Part shown: piece after piece, positions 17,881 through 25,390 of the stretch | Position numbering within the stretch: position 1 is the first letter of the stretch | How the letters are laid out: each line of letters opens with the position of its first letter | Assembly (NCBI RefSeq): GCF_019311235.1 | Contig: NZ_JAHWDF010000010.1 | Location: 1 to 64,000, forward strand | Direction of reading: 5' to 3' | DNA: 64,000 nucleotides | Source of the DNA: Mesonia aestuariivivens | GTDB lineage: Bacteria; Bacteroidota; Bacteroidia; Flavobacteriales; Flavobacteriaceae | The notes under the pieces: model-generated | Told to the model about the DNA's origin: nothing | What the model saw: the letters and a program-made list of their open reading frames with translations, nothing else | Database searches by the model: none | Made by a program: the position numbers and the translations under genes

Positions 17881-18510
17881 ATGAGTTTAGTGCGTTTAAC
17901 CATAAAAGGAATTTCTTACAGTCAAACCCAAAATGGCGCCTATGCACTTCTATTAAGTGAAGCTGACGGCGAAAGACAACTCCCTATTGTTATAGGTGCT
18001 TTTGAAGCACAATCTATTGCCATTGCATTAGAAAAAGACATTAGACCTCCTCGCCCACTCACTCATGATTTATTCAAAAGTTTTGCTGAACGTTTTTCTA
18101 TTACAGTAAAGCAAGTAATTATTCACAAATTAGTTGATGGTGTTTTCTATTCAAGTTTAATCTGCGAAAGAGATAAAATTGAAGAGATCATCGATGCAAG
18201 AACCAGTGATGCTATAGCTTTAGCCCTTCGGTTTAATGCGCCTATATTCACTTATAAGAATATTTTAGATAAAGCAGGTATTTTCCTTAAAAATACCGAT
18301 ACACCTTCTGAAGAGGAAGAAAAAGAAATTAAAAAAACAGAATTGATTATTGAAGATGTTCTCAAAGAATCTTCAGAACCTTCTGCATCAGCTAAACCTT
18401 CACCAACAAAATCTTTAGAGCAATTAGAAGATGAATTGGAAGAAGCCGTCAATAATGAAGATTACGAACAAGCCGCTAAATTAAGAGATGAAATTTCTAA
18501 ACGTAAATAA
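17881..18510 (+). CDS. Bifunctional nuclease (BFN) family protein with C-terminal UVR motif
   Basis: A 209-residue protein. Residues 1-135 form the BFN/DUF151 domain (LPIVIGAFEAQSIA near 35-48, DARTSDAIALALRF near 105-118), a family linked to DNase/RNase activity. A low-complexity Ser/Glu/Lys linker (about 145-178) then leads to a UvrB/UvrC-type UVR motif (LEDELEEAVNNEDYEQAAKL, ending RDEISKRK). The UVR helix pair mediates protein contacts in UvrB/UvrC and Clp adaptors. The BFN-UVR arrangement is common in Bacteroidota. The nucleoside transporter starts 7 nt downstream, suggesting a nucleic-acid or nucleoside scavenging operon. Confidence 0.88.
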   Translation: MSLVRLTIKGISYSQTQNGAYALLLSEADGERQLPIVIGAFEAQSIAIALEKDIRPPRPLTHDLFKSFAERFSITVKQVIIHKLVDGVFYSSLICERDKIEEIIDARTSDAIALALRFNAPIFTYKNILDKAGIFLKNTDTPSEEEEKEIKKTELIIEDVLKESSEPSASAKPSPTKSLEQLEDELEEAVNNEDYEQAAKLRDEISKRK

Positions 18511-18517
18511 ACAAGGC

Positions 18518-20206
18518 ATGAAAAACTTGTTTACCCTACTATTTATCATTGCTATTATTCCATTTATCAATGCTCAAGAAATTGAACAAGAATGGGAAAT
18601 CACCCCCCAAATAGATGCTAATATTGAAGCCATCATCACAAAAGATTTTGATCGATTGTTATTAAAAGAAGGTGATTTTTCTTGGAGCAACACACAGCAA
18701 AAAAAACAACTTTCAGGCTCTTATATTTTTCAGAATAAAAATCTAGTTTTCTTTTATAATACGCCAAAAGATAGCATTCAACGATTTAAAATAGAAACAC
18801 AGACAGACTCTACGCTAACTTTAGTAGAAAATAAAAGTAAACTCTATTTAAAATTAGCTCCAAAAAAGCTTAAAGCAATAGCAAGTAAAGAAATTATAAA
18901 AAACCAAGGGTTTACATTTAATAGTTTTTGGCGCGGTGTTCTAGGCATGTTTACCTTATTAATTATCGCTTTTTTACTTAGTAGTAATCGCAAAGCCATT
19001 AACTGGAAAACTGTAGGCGTTGGCCTTGGTCTACAATTATTACTTGCTTACGGGGTTTTGAAAGTAGATTGGGTAAAAAGTGTTTTTGAATTTGTAGGAA
19101 GTATTTTTGTAAAAATTCTTGAGTTTACTGCTGCTGGTAGTGAATTTTTATTGGGCGGTTTAATGGATACTTCTAGTTTTGGATATATATTTTTATTTCA
19201 GGTTTTACCGACCATTATCTTTTTCTCTGCCTTAACTTCTATCCTTTTTTATTACGGTATTATTCAAGTTGTAGTCAAAGGTTTTGCCTTTATACTGACT
19301 AAACTTTTAGGTATTTCTGGTGCTGAAAGTTTAAATGTAGCCGGAAATATTTTCTTAGGACAAACCGAAGCACCTCTTATGATTAAAGCCTATTTAGAAC
19401 GTATGACGCGTTCTGAAATTTTATTAGTCATGATTGGGGGTATGGCAACCGTAGCTGGTGGAGTTCTTGCCGCTTATATTGGTTTTCTTGGTGGCGACGA
19501 TCCTGTGGCACGTTTAGAGTTTGCTAAACACTTGCTTGCTGCATCAGTAATGGCAGCACCTGGGGCTATTGTAGTTTCTAAAATGCTTTACCCACAGCAA
19601 GAGAAAATTAATACCGATGTTGAAGTTTCTTCAGAAAAAATTGGTTCAAATGTTTTAGATGCCATCGCTATAGGAACCACTGAAGGTTTAAAATTAGCTG
19701 CCAATGTTGGTGCAATGTTATTGGTGTTTGTGGCTTTAATCGCGATGGTAAATTATGGTTTTGGAAAATTTGGAGAAATCACTACTTTAAATACTTTTTT
19801 AGCTGAAAACACACCTTATCAATCTTTTTCTATTGAAGCGGTTCTTGGGACAGTCTTCGCCCCACTAATGTGGTTAATTGGTGTAGCTGAAGAAGATATG
19901 ATGCTCATGGGACAGTTGCTAGGGATAAAGCTTGCTGCCAGTGAATTTGTAGGCTACATTCAATTAGCCGAATTAAAAGACCCTACTACTGCATTAAGTT
20001 TAACTTACGAAAAATCTATTATTATGGCAACTTATATGCTTTGTGGTTTTGCTAATTTTGCCTCTATTGGTATTCAATTGGGAGGTATTGGCTCTTTAGC
20101 ACCCGGACAGCGTAAAAATTTATCTGAATTTGGTATTAAAGCGGTAATTGGTGGTACGCTAGCTTCGTTACTTTCTGCAACAATTGCCGGAATGATTATT
20201 GGTTAA
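18518..20206 (+). CDS. CNT-type nucleoside transporter with secreted N-terminal domain
   Basis: 562 residues from the ATG at 18518 (an in-frame ATG at 18488 lies inside the nuclease gene and is unlikely, because the chosen start gives a clean signal peptide MKNLFTLLFIIAIIPFINAQ). Residues 20-130 form a beta-rich, lipocalin-like extracytoplasmic segment. They are followed by a first helix (about 145-162) and a concentrative nucleoside transporter body with NupC-family motifs (NVAGNIFLGQTEAPLMIKAYL, ATVAGGVLAAYIGFLG, LGTVFAPLMWLIGV, CGFANFASIGIQLGG). Family role: proton- or sodium-driven nucleoside uptake. The AbiGi-like gene starts 17 nt downstream. Confidence 0.88.
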   Translation: MKNLFTLLFIIAIIPFINAQEIEQEWEITPQIDANIEAIITKDFDRLLLKEGDFSWSNTQQKKQLSGSYIFQNKNLVFFYNTPKDSIQRFKIETQTDSTLTLVENKSKLYLKLAPKKLKAIASKEIIKNQGFTFNSFWRGVLGMFTLLIIAFLLSSNRKAINWKTVGVGLGLQLLLAYGVLKVDWVKSVFEFVGSIFVKILEFTAAGSEFLLGGLMDTSSFGYIFLFQVLPTIIFFSALTSILFYYGIIQVVVKGFAFILTKLLGISGAESLNVAGNIFLGQTEAPLMIKAYLERMTRSEILLVMIGGMATVAGGVLAAYIGFLGGDDPVARLEFAKHLLAASVMAAPGAIVVSKMLYPQQEKINTDVEVSSEKIGSNVLDAIAIGTTEGLKLAANVGAMLLVFVALIAMVNYGFGKFGEITTLNTFLAENTPYQSFSIEAVLGTVFAPLMWLIGVAEEDMMLMGQLLGIKLAASEFVGYIQLAELKDPTTALSLTYEKSIIMATYMLCGFANFASIGIQLGGIGSLAPGQRKNLSEFGIKAVIGGTLASLLSATIAGMIIG

Positions 20207-20223
20207 TCATAATATGTTTTGAT

Positions 20224-21183
20224 ATGGCTTTAGAAATATCACTATCTGAACAAATCTTTAATTACAAAAAGATTCCTCATCTTCTTCAGTATACAGAAGA
20301 ATTAGAGACAATTGAAAAAATATTAAAAAGTAAATCTTTTAAGCCTTCTTATTGTAAAGAAAACTTCGGCAATTATGAAATTCTAATCCCAATGGTTTCT
20401 TTTTGCAACATTCCTTTATCACTAGTTCCCAATTTCTTGTATTATGGTGATTATGGAATTGGACTATCACAAGAATGGGGAATAAAAAACAACATTGAAC
20501 CTGTAAAGTATTTAGTAAACAATACTCCATTAAAAATTAATTCTCTTTCAGAGAATATTAAAGCAATAAATAATATTAGGTATTTATTACAGCAAAAACC
20601 TAACGATATAAGGTTAGGGTTAGGGTTAGAAAATGAAACAAAAGAAAATTCGCATTTTAAACTCCCTCTTAATATTATTAAATCTATGACTGATCCTGAA
20701 AAGCCCATTCAAGATCTATTAGAATTAACAATAAAAAATATTCAATTTTCAAAATACTGGGAAGCTGAAGTTAAAAAACATATAATACTAAAAGATAATA
20801 AAGATAAGGTTGTATATAAAAATGAAAACTTCAAATCAACTATAAACTGTTACAATGAACGAGAATGGAGGTTTGTACCAACTATAGAAAATACTGACAC
20901 AGAAATTTACCCAAGAATAATAAATTCAAATGATAAAAACCTACAAGATTTATTTAAAAAATATTCTTCAAGAGAAACTAAGAAACCTCATTTTAGACAA
21001 AACAACTATTCTTTAAAATTTGATTTAGAGGATATCAAATATATTCTAGTTAAAGAAAAGAACGAGGTCCCAAAAATTATTGATTGTCTCAAAACTACTT
21101 TTGAAAAAGAAAATGTCTCTCAAAAACTTGAAAATGGCAATCTAATTATTCTTACCAGAAATCGAATATTTCAAGATTTTTAA
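20224..21183 (+). CDS. AbiGi-like abortive-infection family protein
   Basis: A 319-residue soluble protein. The N-terminal half matches the AbiGi family pattern as I know it: EILKSKSFKPSYC-like start near 33-45, then IPMVSFCNIPLSL near 56-68 and YGDYGIGLSQEWGIKN near 74-89. Further along are NEREWRFVP near 213-221 and a C-terminal DIKYILV strand. AbiGi was named as the partner of AbiGii in lactococcal phage exclusion, but many homologues stand alone. Here no AbiGii-like nucleotidyltransferase follows; the next gene is convergent with only 3 nt between stops. The gene looks more AT-rich and lysine/asparagine-rich than its neighbours, hinting at acquisition. Its function here is untested. Confidence 0.7.
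   Translation: MALEISLSEQIFNYKKIPHLLQYTEELETIEKILKSKSFKPSYCKENFGNYEILIPMVSFCNIPLSLVPNFLYYGDYGIGLSQEWGIKNNIEPVKYLVNNTPLKINSLSENIKAINNIRYLLQQKPNDIRLGLGLENETKENSHFKLPLNIIKSMTDPEKPIQDLLELTIKNIQFSKYWEAEVKKHIILKDNKDKVVYKNENFKSTINCYNEREWRFVPTIENTDTEIYPRIINSNDKNLQDLFKKYSSRETKKPHFRQNNYSLKFDLEDIKYILVKEKNEVPKIIDCLKTTFEKENVSQKLENGNLIILTRNRIFQDF
20611..20629 (+). repeat. Three hexanucleotide repeats inside AbiGi-like gene
   Basis: AGGTTAGGGTTAGGGTTAG, three tandem GGTTAG units in frame (encoding a Leu-Gly alternation). Copy change would keep the frame. Confidence 0.8.
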
Positions 21184-21186
21184 AAT

Positions 21187-21705
21187 CTAATTAATTACAA
21201 ACTCTTCTGGTATTTTAAATTCAATAGTTACTACTGGTTTTACTTTTACTAAACCTAAAGCTTTTACTGGCGGTTCTATATGATAATCGGTAAGATCTAA
21301 TTCTTGTGTTCCTGTGAAATAAAAGGCTTCACTATCATAAGTTTCTCCTAATTGTAATTGATAAACCTTTGCGGTCTTTTTTACAGTAATCTTTATAGAT
21401 GCTGTAATAGCCCCATTACTTTCTGTATAGTTTAATATCTCAATAGCAATATGAGGGTATTTTTCTGCTTCAAATAATTCAATTAAATCTTTCTCAATCA
21501 TTCGTTTAGGACAATCAAAAGAGGCTACAGGAAGCTTTAATACTTTTTCTTGTGCAGTAAACTCTTGACATATAAAACTCTCTTCTTTACAAGAACAATT
21601 AAACTTATTAACGTTGGTTCTTACTTCTATGTTTACTATTCCGCTTTGTGCATAAGCTGATATTAGCGAAAAGAAAAAGAATATGGTTAGTATTGTCTTC
21701 ATCAT
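21187..21705 (-). CDS. YceI-like secreted protein
   Basis: A 172-residue protein (start MMKTILTIFFFFSLISAYAQ, a signal peptide cut near residue 20). The mature part has the YceI lipocalin-like signature near the end, LDLTDYHIEPPVKALGLVKV, closely parallel to the sister YceI protein at 23.1 kb (FNLTDFNMDPP). Two cysteine groups (FNCSC, FICQEF, FDCPK) are unusual for YceI and may form disulfides. YceI proteins bind isoprenoid or lipid chains in the periplasm. It is probably the third gene of the YceI-porin-YceI operon, separated from the porin by a hairpin. Confidence 0.75.
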   Translation of the reverse strand: MMKTILTIFFFFSLISAYAQSGIVNIEVRTNVNKFNCSCKEESFICQEFTAQEKVLKLPVASFDCPKRMIEKDLIELFEAEKYPHIAIEILNYTESNGAITASIKITVKKTAKVYQLQLGETYDSEAFYFTGTQELDLTDYHIEPPVKALGLVKVKPVVTIEFKIPEEFVIN

Positions 21706-21721
21706 GATAGTGTTTTAAACC

Positions 21722-21758
21722 GAAAACAGCACAGAAATTATCTTTCTGTACTGTTTTC
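21722..21758. other. Strong hairpin between porin and second YceI gene
   Basis: Arms GAAAACAG-C-ACAGAAA and TTTCTGT-A-CTGTTTTC (one internal mismatch) around TTATC. No long T run follows in either direction, so it fits an mRNA-processing or partial-attenuation hairpin better than a full terminator. Confidence 0.6.
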
Positions 21759-21781
21759 TAAGAGTTTTGGTTGAAAGATAA

Positions 21782-23068
21782 TTAAAATGAGATCACGGCT
21801 TCAACCATCGCCCCGTTAAATTTCCCATCGTTTAAGATACTATTTTGACCAAAGTCATCATAATTTTGAATTACGTATTCTGCTTTTAAAAGAATATTTC
21901 TTGTCATAAACCAACCTGCTGCAATTTGTGCTCTGTTTATAGTAACATCTTCTCCAGAAATATCTTCAGCATCTACTAGGTTATATCTTCCACCTACATA
22001 AATATTTTCATCTGCACCAAAGCGGTAAATAAGTTCTCCTGCATATTGCATTGTGGTTCTATCATCAGTTTCAGCAGAGGCTTTACCTTTTGCCATCTCT
22101 ACGGTTCCGAAAAATTCTAAGCCTCCATATTTCACAAACGGATTAATCATCACCGCTGTAATACTGTTTGTTAAGTTAGGATTGTAACGCCCCGCTCTAA
22201 AATCATCACTATCAGCATCTAAAGCTTGCATCACTCCGTAATAACGAGCTCCTGCTCTATCTGCATTATATAAATAAGAACTTGGTACATAACCCGTATT
22301 ATATAATGACCCTGTTAATCGAAGTCGTAAATCATCATTTACTTGTTTATCATAACCTAGTTTAGCTAAAAATGAAGCTCCACCTGTTTTCCCAGTTATA
22401 TCTTCTTCTACATTTTGATTAAGTTTACCATTAGTAAAACCTACCATTCCTATAAAGCCATCTCTTCTATAGTATACTTCTGCCCCCACTTCTGTGGTAA
22501 AAGCATCCATAATTAAATTTCCTATAAACGGATTGTATAAAGCTTGTGCATTATCAGATCTTCTAAAGTGAGCATCACCGTAATTGTTCTCCATATGCCC
22601 CACTTTAATGGTTGTGTATTGCATAAAGTCACTTAAAAAACCTTCACTTACAAAGTCTAGTTTATCAATTAATAAATACCCTCCTTTTACATAAGGTTCG
22701 TGGTGGTGACGTGAAGATAAGTAGGTACGTAAATGCATTCTTACTCCATCGTAAAGCGCCACATCTAAATCCATATTAGCGGTTGCTAAATTAAAGTTAC
22801 TCCCTGCCTCTTTAAGCTGGTAGCCTGGTAATCCAGCATTTTCATTTTCTATAGCCTGAAATTGTAATGCAAAAGATCCTCCCACTCTTACATCTACTCC
22901 ATCAAAAGTAGAAGTGGTATCTTTTGGAGATTCAAAAACATTTACACCTCGTTTGTCAGGATATCTAAAATTATCAATATTTCTATCAAAATTAATTTGT
23001 TGAGCTTGTACTTGAGCAGACATGACTACTACAAATACGATTACTAAAAGTTTGCCTAGCGTTCTCAT
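21782..23068 (-). CDS. Outer-membrane porin
   Basis: A 428-residue barrel protein. Signal peptide MRTLGKLLVIVFVVVMSAQVQAQ is followed by a plug-free chain of alternating strands (GGSFALQFQA, MDLDVALYDGVRMHLRTYLSS, AGELIYRFGADENIYVGGRYNL, KAEYVIQNYDDFG) closing at VEAVISF. The style is that of phosphate-selective/general porins of Bacteroidota. It sits between two YceI genes (29 nt from the upstream one), which suggests a shared envelope role. The transported solute is unknown. Confidence 0.8.
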   Translation of the reverse strand: MRTLGKLLVIVFVVVMSAQVQAQQINFDRNIDNFRYPDKRGVNVFESPKDTTSTFDGVDVRVGGSFALQFQAIENENAGLPGYQLKEAGSNFNLATANMDLDVALYDGVRMHLRTYLSSRHHHEPYVKGGYLLIDKLDFVSEGFLSDFMQYTTIKVGHMENNYGDAHFRRSDNAQALYNPFIGNLIMDAFTTEVGAEVYYRRDGFIGMVGFTNGKLNQNVEEDITGKTGGASFLAKLGYDKQVNDDLRLRLTGSLYNTGYVPSSYLYNADRAGARYYGVMQALDADSDDFRAGRYNPNLTNSITAVMINPFVKYGGLEFFGTVEMAKGKASAETDDRTTMQYAGELIYRFGADENIYVGGRYNLVDAEDISGEDVTINRAQIAAGWFMTRNILLKAEYVIQNYDDFGQNSILNDGKFNGAMVEAVISF

Positions 23069-23097
23069 TTTATATATATTTAAATGGTTTGTTATTT

Positions 23098-23643
23098 TTA
23101 TTTAAGTTGAATGTTATAATGAATTTTAACTTCGTCTCCCGTTTTTATAGTTCCAAACACAGCGGTTGGAGGATCCATATTAAAATCGGTTAAGTTGAAA
23201 GCTTTAGCTCCTGAAAGTTTAATGACTCCATTGCTGTAATTCATTTTTACTTTAGTGACCATTTCTCTTTCTTTACCTGCTATTTTCATTGTTCCTGAAA
23301 AAGTAGCAGAATGACCGTTCATCACTACAGCGGTACCGTTATAGGTAATGGTTGGATGTTTCTTTTCCTTTAAAGCATCATAGGTTTTATTGTCCATCGC
23401 AGACTTTCCACTTTTCAAATCTTCTACTTGAAACTGAAAGTTGAATTTATCGATACTTACAATTTGATCGTTCTCTATTTTTGCTGAAATATTTCCTTTA
23501 AAAGTTTCTGCAACACATTCCCAATCATGCAACGTTGATGTTCCGGACACACTAAGTTTAGAGTTCTCTGGTTGCACGGTAAATTGTTGTGCAGTTGCTA
23601 CCTGCATAAGTAAGCCTAGTGTAATTGCAAATAATGATTTCAT
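23098..23643 (-). CDS. YceI family periplasmic protein
   Basis: A 181-residue protein with a signal peptide (MKSLFAITLGLLMQVATAQ). YceI features: SGTSTLHDWECVAETFKG near 34-51, KHPTITYNGTAV near 93-104, and FNLTDFNMDPPTAVFGTIK near 150-168. YceI proteins are eight-stranded lipid-binding barrels in the periplasm. It is first in a three-gene operon with the porin and a second YceI protein and lies behind a promoter with a Crp/Fnr-type operator, so expression may follow redox state or a related signal (inference). Confidence 0.9.
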   Translation of the reverse strand: MKSLFAITLGLLMQVATAQQFTVQPENSKLSVSGTSTLHDWECVAETFKGNISAKIENDQIVSIDKFNFQFQVEDLKSGKSAMDNKTYDALKEKKHPTITYNGTAVVMNGHSATFSGTMKIAGKEREMVTKVKMNYSNGVIKLSGAKAFNLTDFNMDPPTAVFGTIKTGDEVKIHYNIQLK

Positions 23644-23671
23644 TTGTAGAGGTTTTTAAAAGTTTACCCTA

Positions 23672-23679
23672 CAAAAGTA
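23672..23679 (-). promoter_or_regulatory. -7 box of YceI/porin operon
   Basis: TACTTTTG on the minus strand, perfect TAnnTTTG, about 30 nt before the start; no -33 TTG element is evident upstream of it. Confidence 0.6.
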
Positions 23680-23700
23680 CCTCCTAAGTTCTGCTTGAAT

Positions 23701-23716
23701 TATGACATAAATCATA
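23701..23716 (-). promoter_or_regulatory. Crp/Fnr-type operator
   Basis: Perfect dyad TATGA-N6-TCATA, the TGA-N6-TCA spacing used by CRP/FNR regulators. Its centre (23708.5) is about 42 nt upstream of the start point expected from the -7 box, which is the classical class II activator position. Confidence 0.5.
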
Positions 23717-23817
23717 TCTAAGCATAAAGTTGAAAATGTGCATAACTTTTTTAAAAATCTATCGCTTAGCAGACTTTACATATAAGTTCTCTTTCATAGT
23801 TTTACACAAATTACATT

Positions 23818-23911
23818 GCGTTAGGGATGGAGTGATTTGTTGAAGCTCTTTTTAAATTTTTCTTTTTTAGAAATTTAAAAAAGCGACTCACGAGAGCCCG
23901 CCAGAACGCCC
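23818..23911 (+). repeat. Flavobacterial-type intergenic structured element before thyA
   Basis: Outer arms GCGTT (23818-23822) and AACGC (23905-23909) enclose a long AT stem (TTTTTAAATTT / AAATTTAAAAA around 23849-23881) with conserved-looking asymmetric sides (AGGGATGGAG on the left, GAGCCCGCC on the right). It resembles the GCGTTAGGGAT...GAACGCCC elements that I recall as dispersed in many flavobacterial genomes. It ends 12 nt before the thyA ATG, so it would form part of the thyA leader if transcribed. Confidence 0.55.
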
Positions 23912-23923
23912 AAACCAATTTTC

Positions 23924-24748
23924 ATGCAACAATATCACGACTTACTACAACACGTTTTAGAAAACGGCACCGATAAAGGAGATAGAACAGGAACAGGAAC
24001 CCGTAGCGTTTTTGGCCACCAAATGCGGTTTGACTTAAGTAAAGGCTTCCCGATGGTGACCACTAAAAAATTGCATTTAAAATCTATTATTTATGAACTG
24101 CTATGGTTTTTAAATGGAGATACTAATGTGAAGTATTTGCAAGAAAACGGCGTAAGAATTTGGAATGAATGGGCAGATGAAAACGGAGATTTAGGTCCGG
24201 TTTATGGCCACCAATGGAGAAACTGGAACAGTGAAGAAATAGACCAAATTAAAGAAGTAGTAGAAACTTTAAAGAAAAACCCTAATAGCAGAAGAATGAT
24301 TGTTTCTGCTTGGAACCCAAGTGTCATGCCAGACACCTCGGTTTCTTTTAGCGAAAATGTCGCCAACGGAAAAGCTGCTTTACCGCCTTGTCATGCCTTT
24401 TTTCAATTTTATGTAGCCGATGGTAAATTGTCTTGCCAGCTCTACCAACGTAGTGCAGATGTATTCTTAGGCGTTCCCTTTAATATTGCTTCTTATGCGT
24501 TACTTACCATGATGATGGCGCAAGTTTGTGGTTACGAAGCTGGAGATTTTATACATACATTTGGTGATGTACATATTTATAATAATCATTTTGAACAAGT
24601 AAAGCTACAATTATCAAGAACGCCAAAAGCATTACCACAAATGAAATTAAATCCTGAAATAAAAGATATTTTAGATTTTAAGTTTGAAGATTTTAGTTTA
24701 GAAGGTTACGATCCGCATCCACACATTAAGGCTGCTGTAGCTATTTAA
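23924..24748 (+). CDS. thyA: Thymidylate synthase
   Basis: A 274-residue enzyme converting dUMP and methylene-tetrahydrofolate to dTMP and dihydrofolate. Motifs: [12 protein letters not shown] near 20-31, [11 protein letters not shown] near 58-68, [19 protein letters not shown] near 81-99, catalytic Cys156 in [11 protein letters not shown], and the nucleotide-binding [18 protein letters not shown] roughly ten-residue insertion just before the active-site loop ([12 protein letters not shown]) is longer than in the E. coli enzyme. Its product dihydrofolate is recycled by the folA enzyme encoded 5 kb downstream. The leader contains the structured element at 23818-23911. Confidence 0.97.
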   Translation: MQQYHDLLQHVLENGTDKGDRTGTGTRSVFGHQMRFDLSKGFPMVTTKKLHLKSIIYELLWFLNGDTNVKYLQENGVRIWNEWADENGDLGPVYGHQWRNWNSEEIDQIKEVVETLKKNPNSRRMIVSAWNPSVMPDTSVSFSENVANGKAALPPCHAFFQFYVADGKLSCQLYQRSADVFLGVPFNIASYALLTMMMAQVCGYEAGDFIHTFGDVHIYNNHFEQVKLQLSRTPKALPQMKLNPEIKDILDFKFEDFSLEGYDPHPHIKAAVAI

Positions 24749-24825
24749 TCTATTATCAAACTTAAAAAAATCTTAACTTTATAATAGCTAGATCTAGAAT
24801 TTTAGTTATTTTCAATAAAAAAACA

Positions 24826-25230
24826 ATGAGAAAAGTTTTATTTATACTTAGTTTTATTTGTGCCGTAAGCATTAGCCAAGCTCAAGTAACAAAAGGCAAT
24901 ACAGTTTCTTCTAAAGAAATTCCACCAGTTTGGCCGGGCTGTGAGACCGAAAGTTCTACTTCTAATTGCTTTAATAAAATGCTTGCCACACACATTCAGA
25001 AAAATTTTAAATTTCCTAAAGATTACACTGCAGCAGATAAAGGCACTAAAGTTTTAGTCAGTTTTATAGTCAATAAAAAAGGTGAAATTGAGATCACACA
25101 AGTTAAAGGAGGCAGAAATTCTTTACAAGAAGAAGCCAAGCGTAATATTTTAGCCATTCCTAAAATGCAACCTGGCTCTCTAAACGGAAAGCCTAGAGAA
25201 ATTAAATATACGGTTCCTTTTAATTTTTAG
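24826..25230 (+). CDS. Secreted TonB C-terminal-like protein
   Basis: A 134-residue protein with signal peptide MRKVLFILSFICAVSISQAQ. Residues 60-134 resemble the C-terminal domain of energy-transducing TonB proteins (VLVSFIVNKKGEIEITQVKG, the final PREIKYTVPFNF). It lacks the N-terminal membrane anchor and proline-rich spacer of true TonB, so it is a free periplasmic TonB_C-like domain, a common Bacteroidota arrangement of unclear role. One cysteine pair (PGCETESSTSNCF) may be disulfide-bonded. Own terminator downstream; a near-consensus box TAACTTTA lies at 24774-24781. Confidence 0.8.
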   Translation: MRKVLFILSFICAVSISQAQVTKGNTVSSKEIPPVWPGCETESSTSNCFNKMLATHIQKNFKFPKDYTAADKGTKVLVSFIVNKKGEIEITQVKGGRNSLQEEAKRNILAIPKMQPGSLNGKPREIKYTVPFNF

Positions 25231-25238
25231 CTTTTAGC

Positions 25239-25270
25239 TAAAAAAAGCCTGTTATTACAGGCTTTTTTTA
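25239..25270 (+). terminator. Terminator after TonB-like gene
   Basis: AAAAAAGCCTGT-TATT-ACAGGCTTTTTTT hairpin with T run. Confidence 0.9.
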
Positions 25271-25355
25271 AACCCTAATTGTCTAATTAATTATAATTTT
25301 TCAACTTTAACTTTTGCTTTAACAAAGCTTAAAGAAGTTCGCATTTAAAAAATCG

Positions 25356-25363
25356 TAAATTTG
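25356..25363 (+). promoter_or_regulatory. -7 box of egtBD promoter
   Basis: TAAATTTG, a perfect TAnnTTTG box 28 nt before the egtB ATG. Confidence 0.6.
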
Positions 25364-25390
25364 ATTTGAGCGTAAAAACGCTATTCATTT

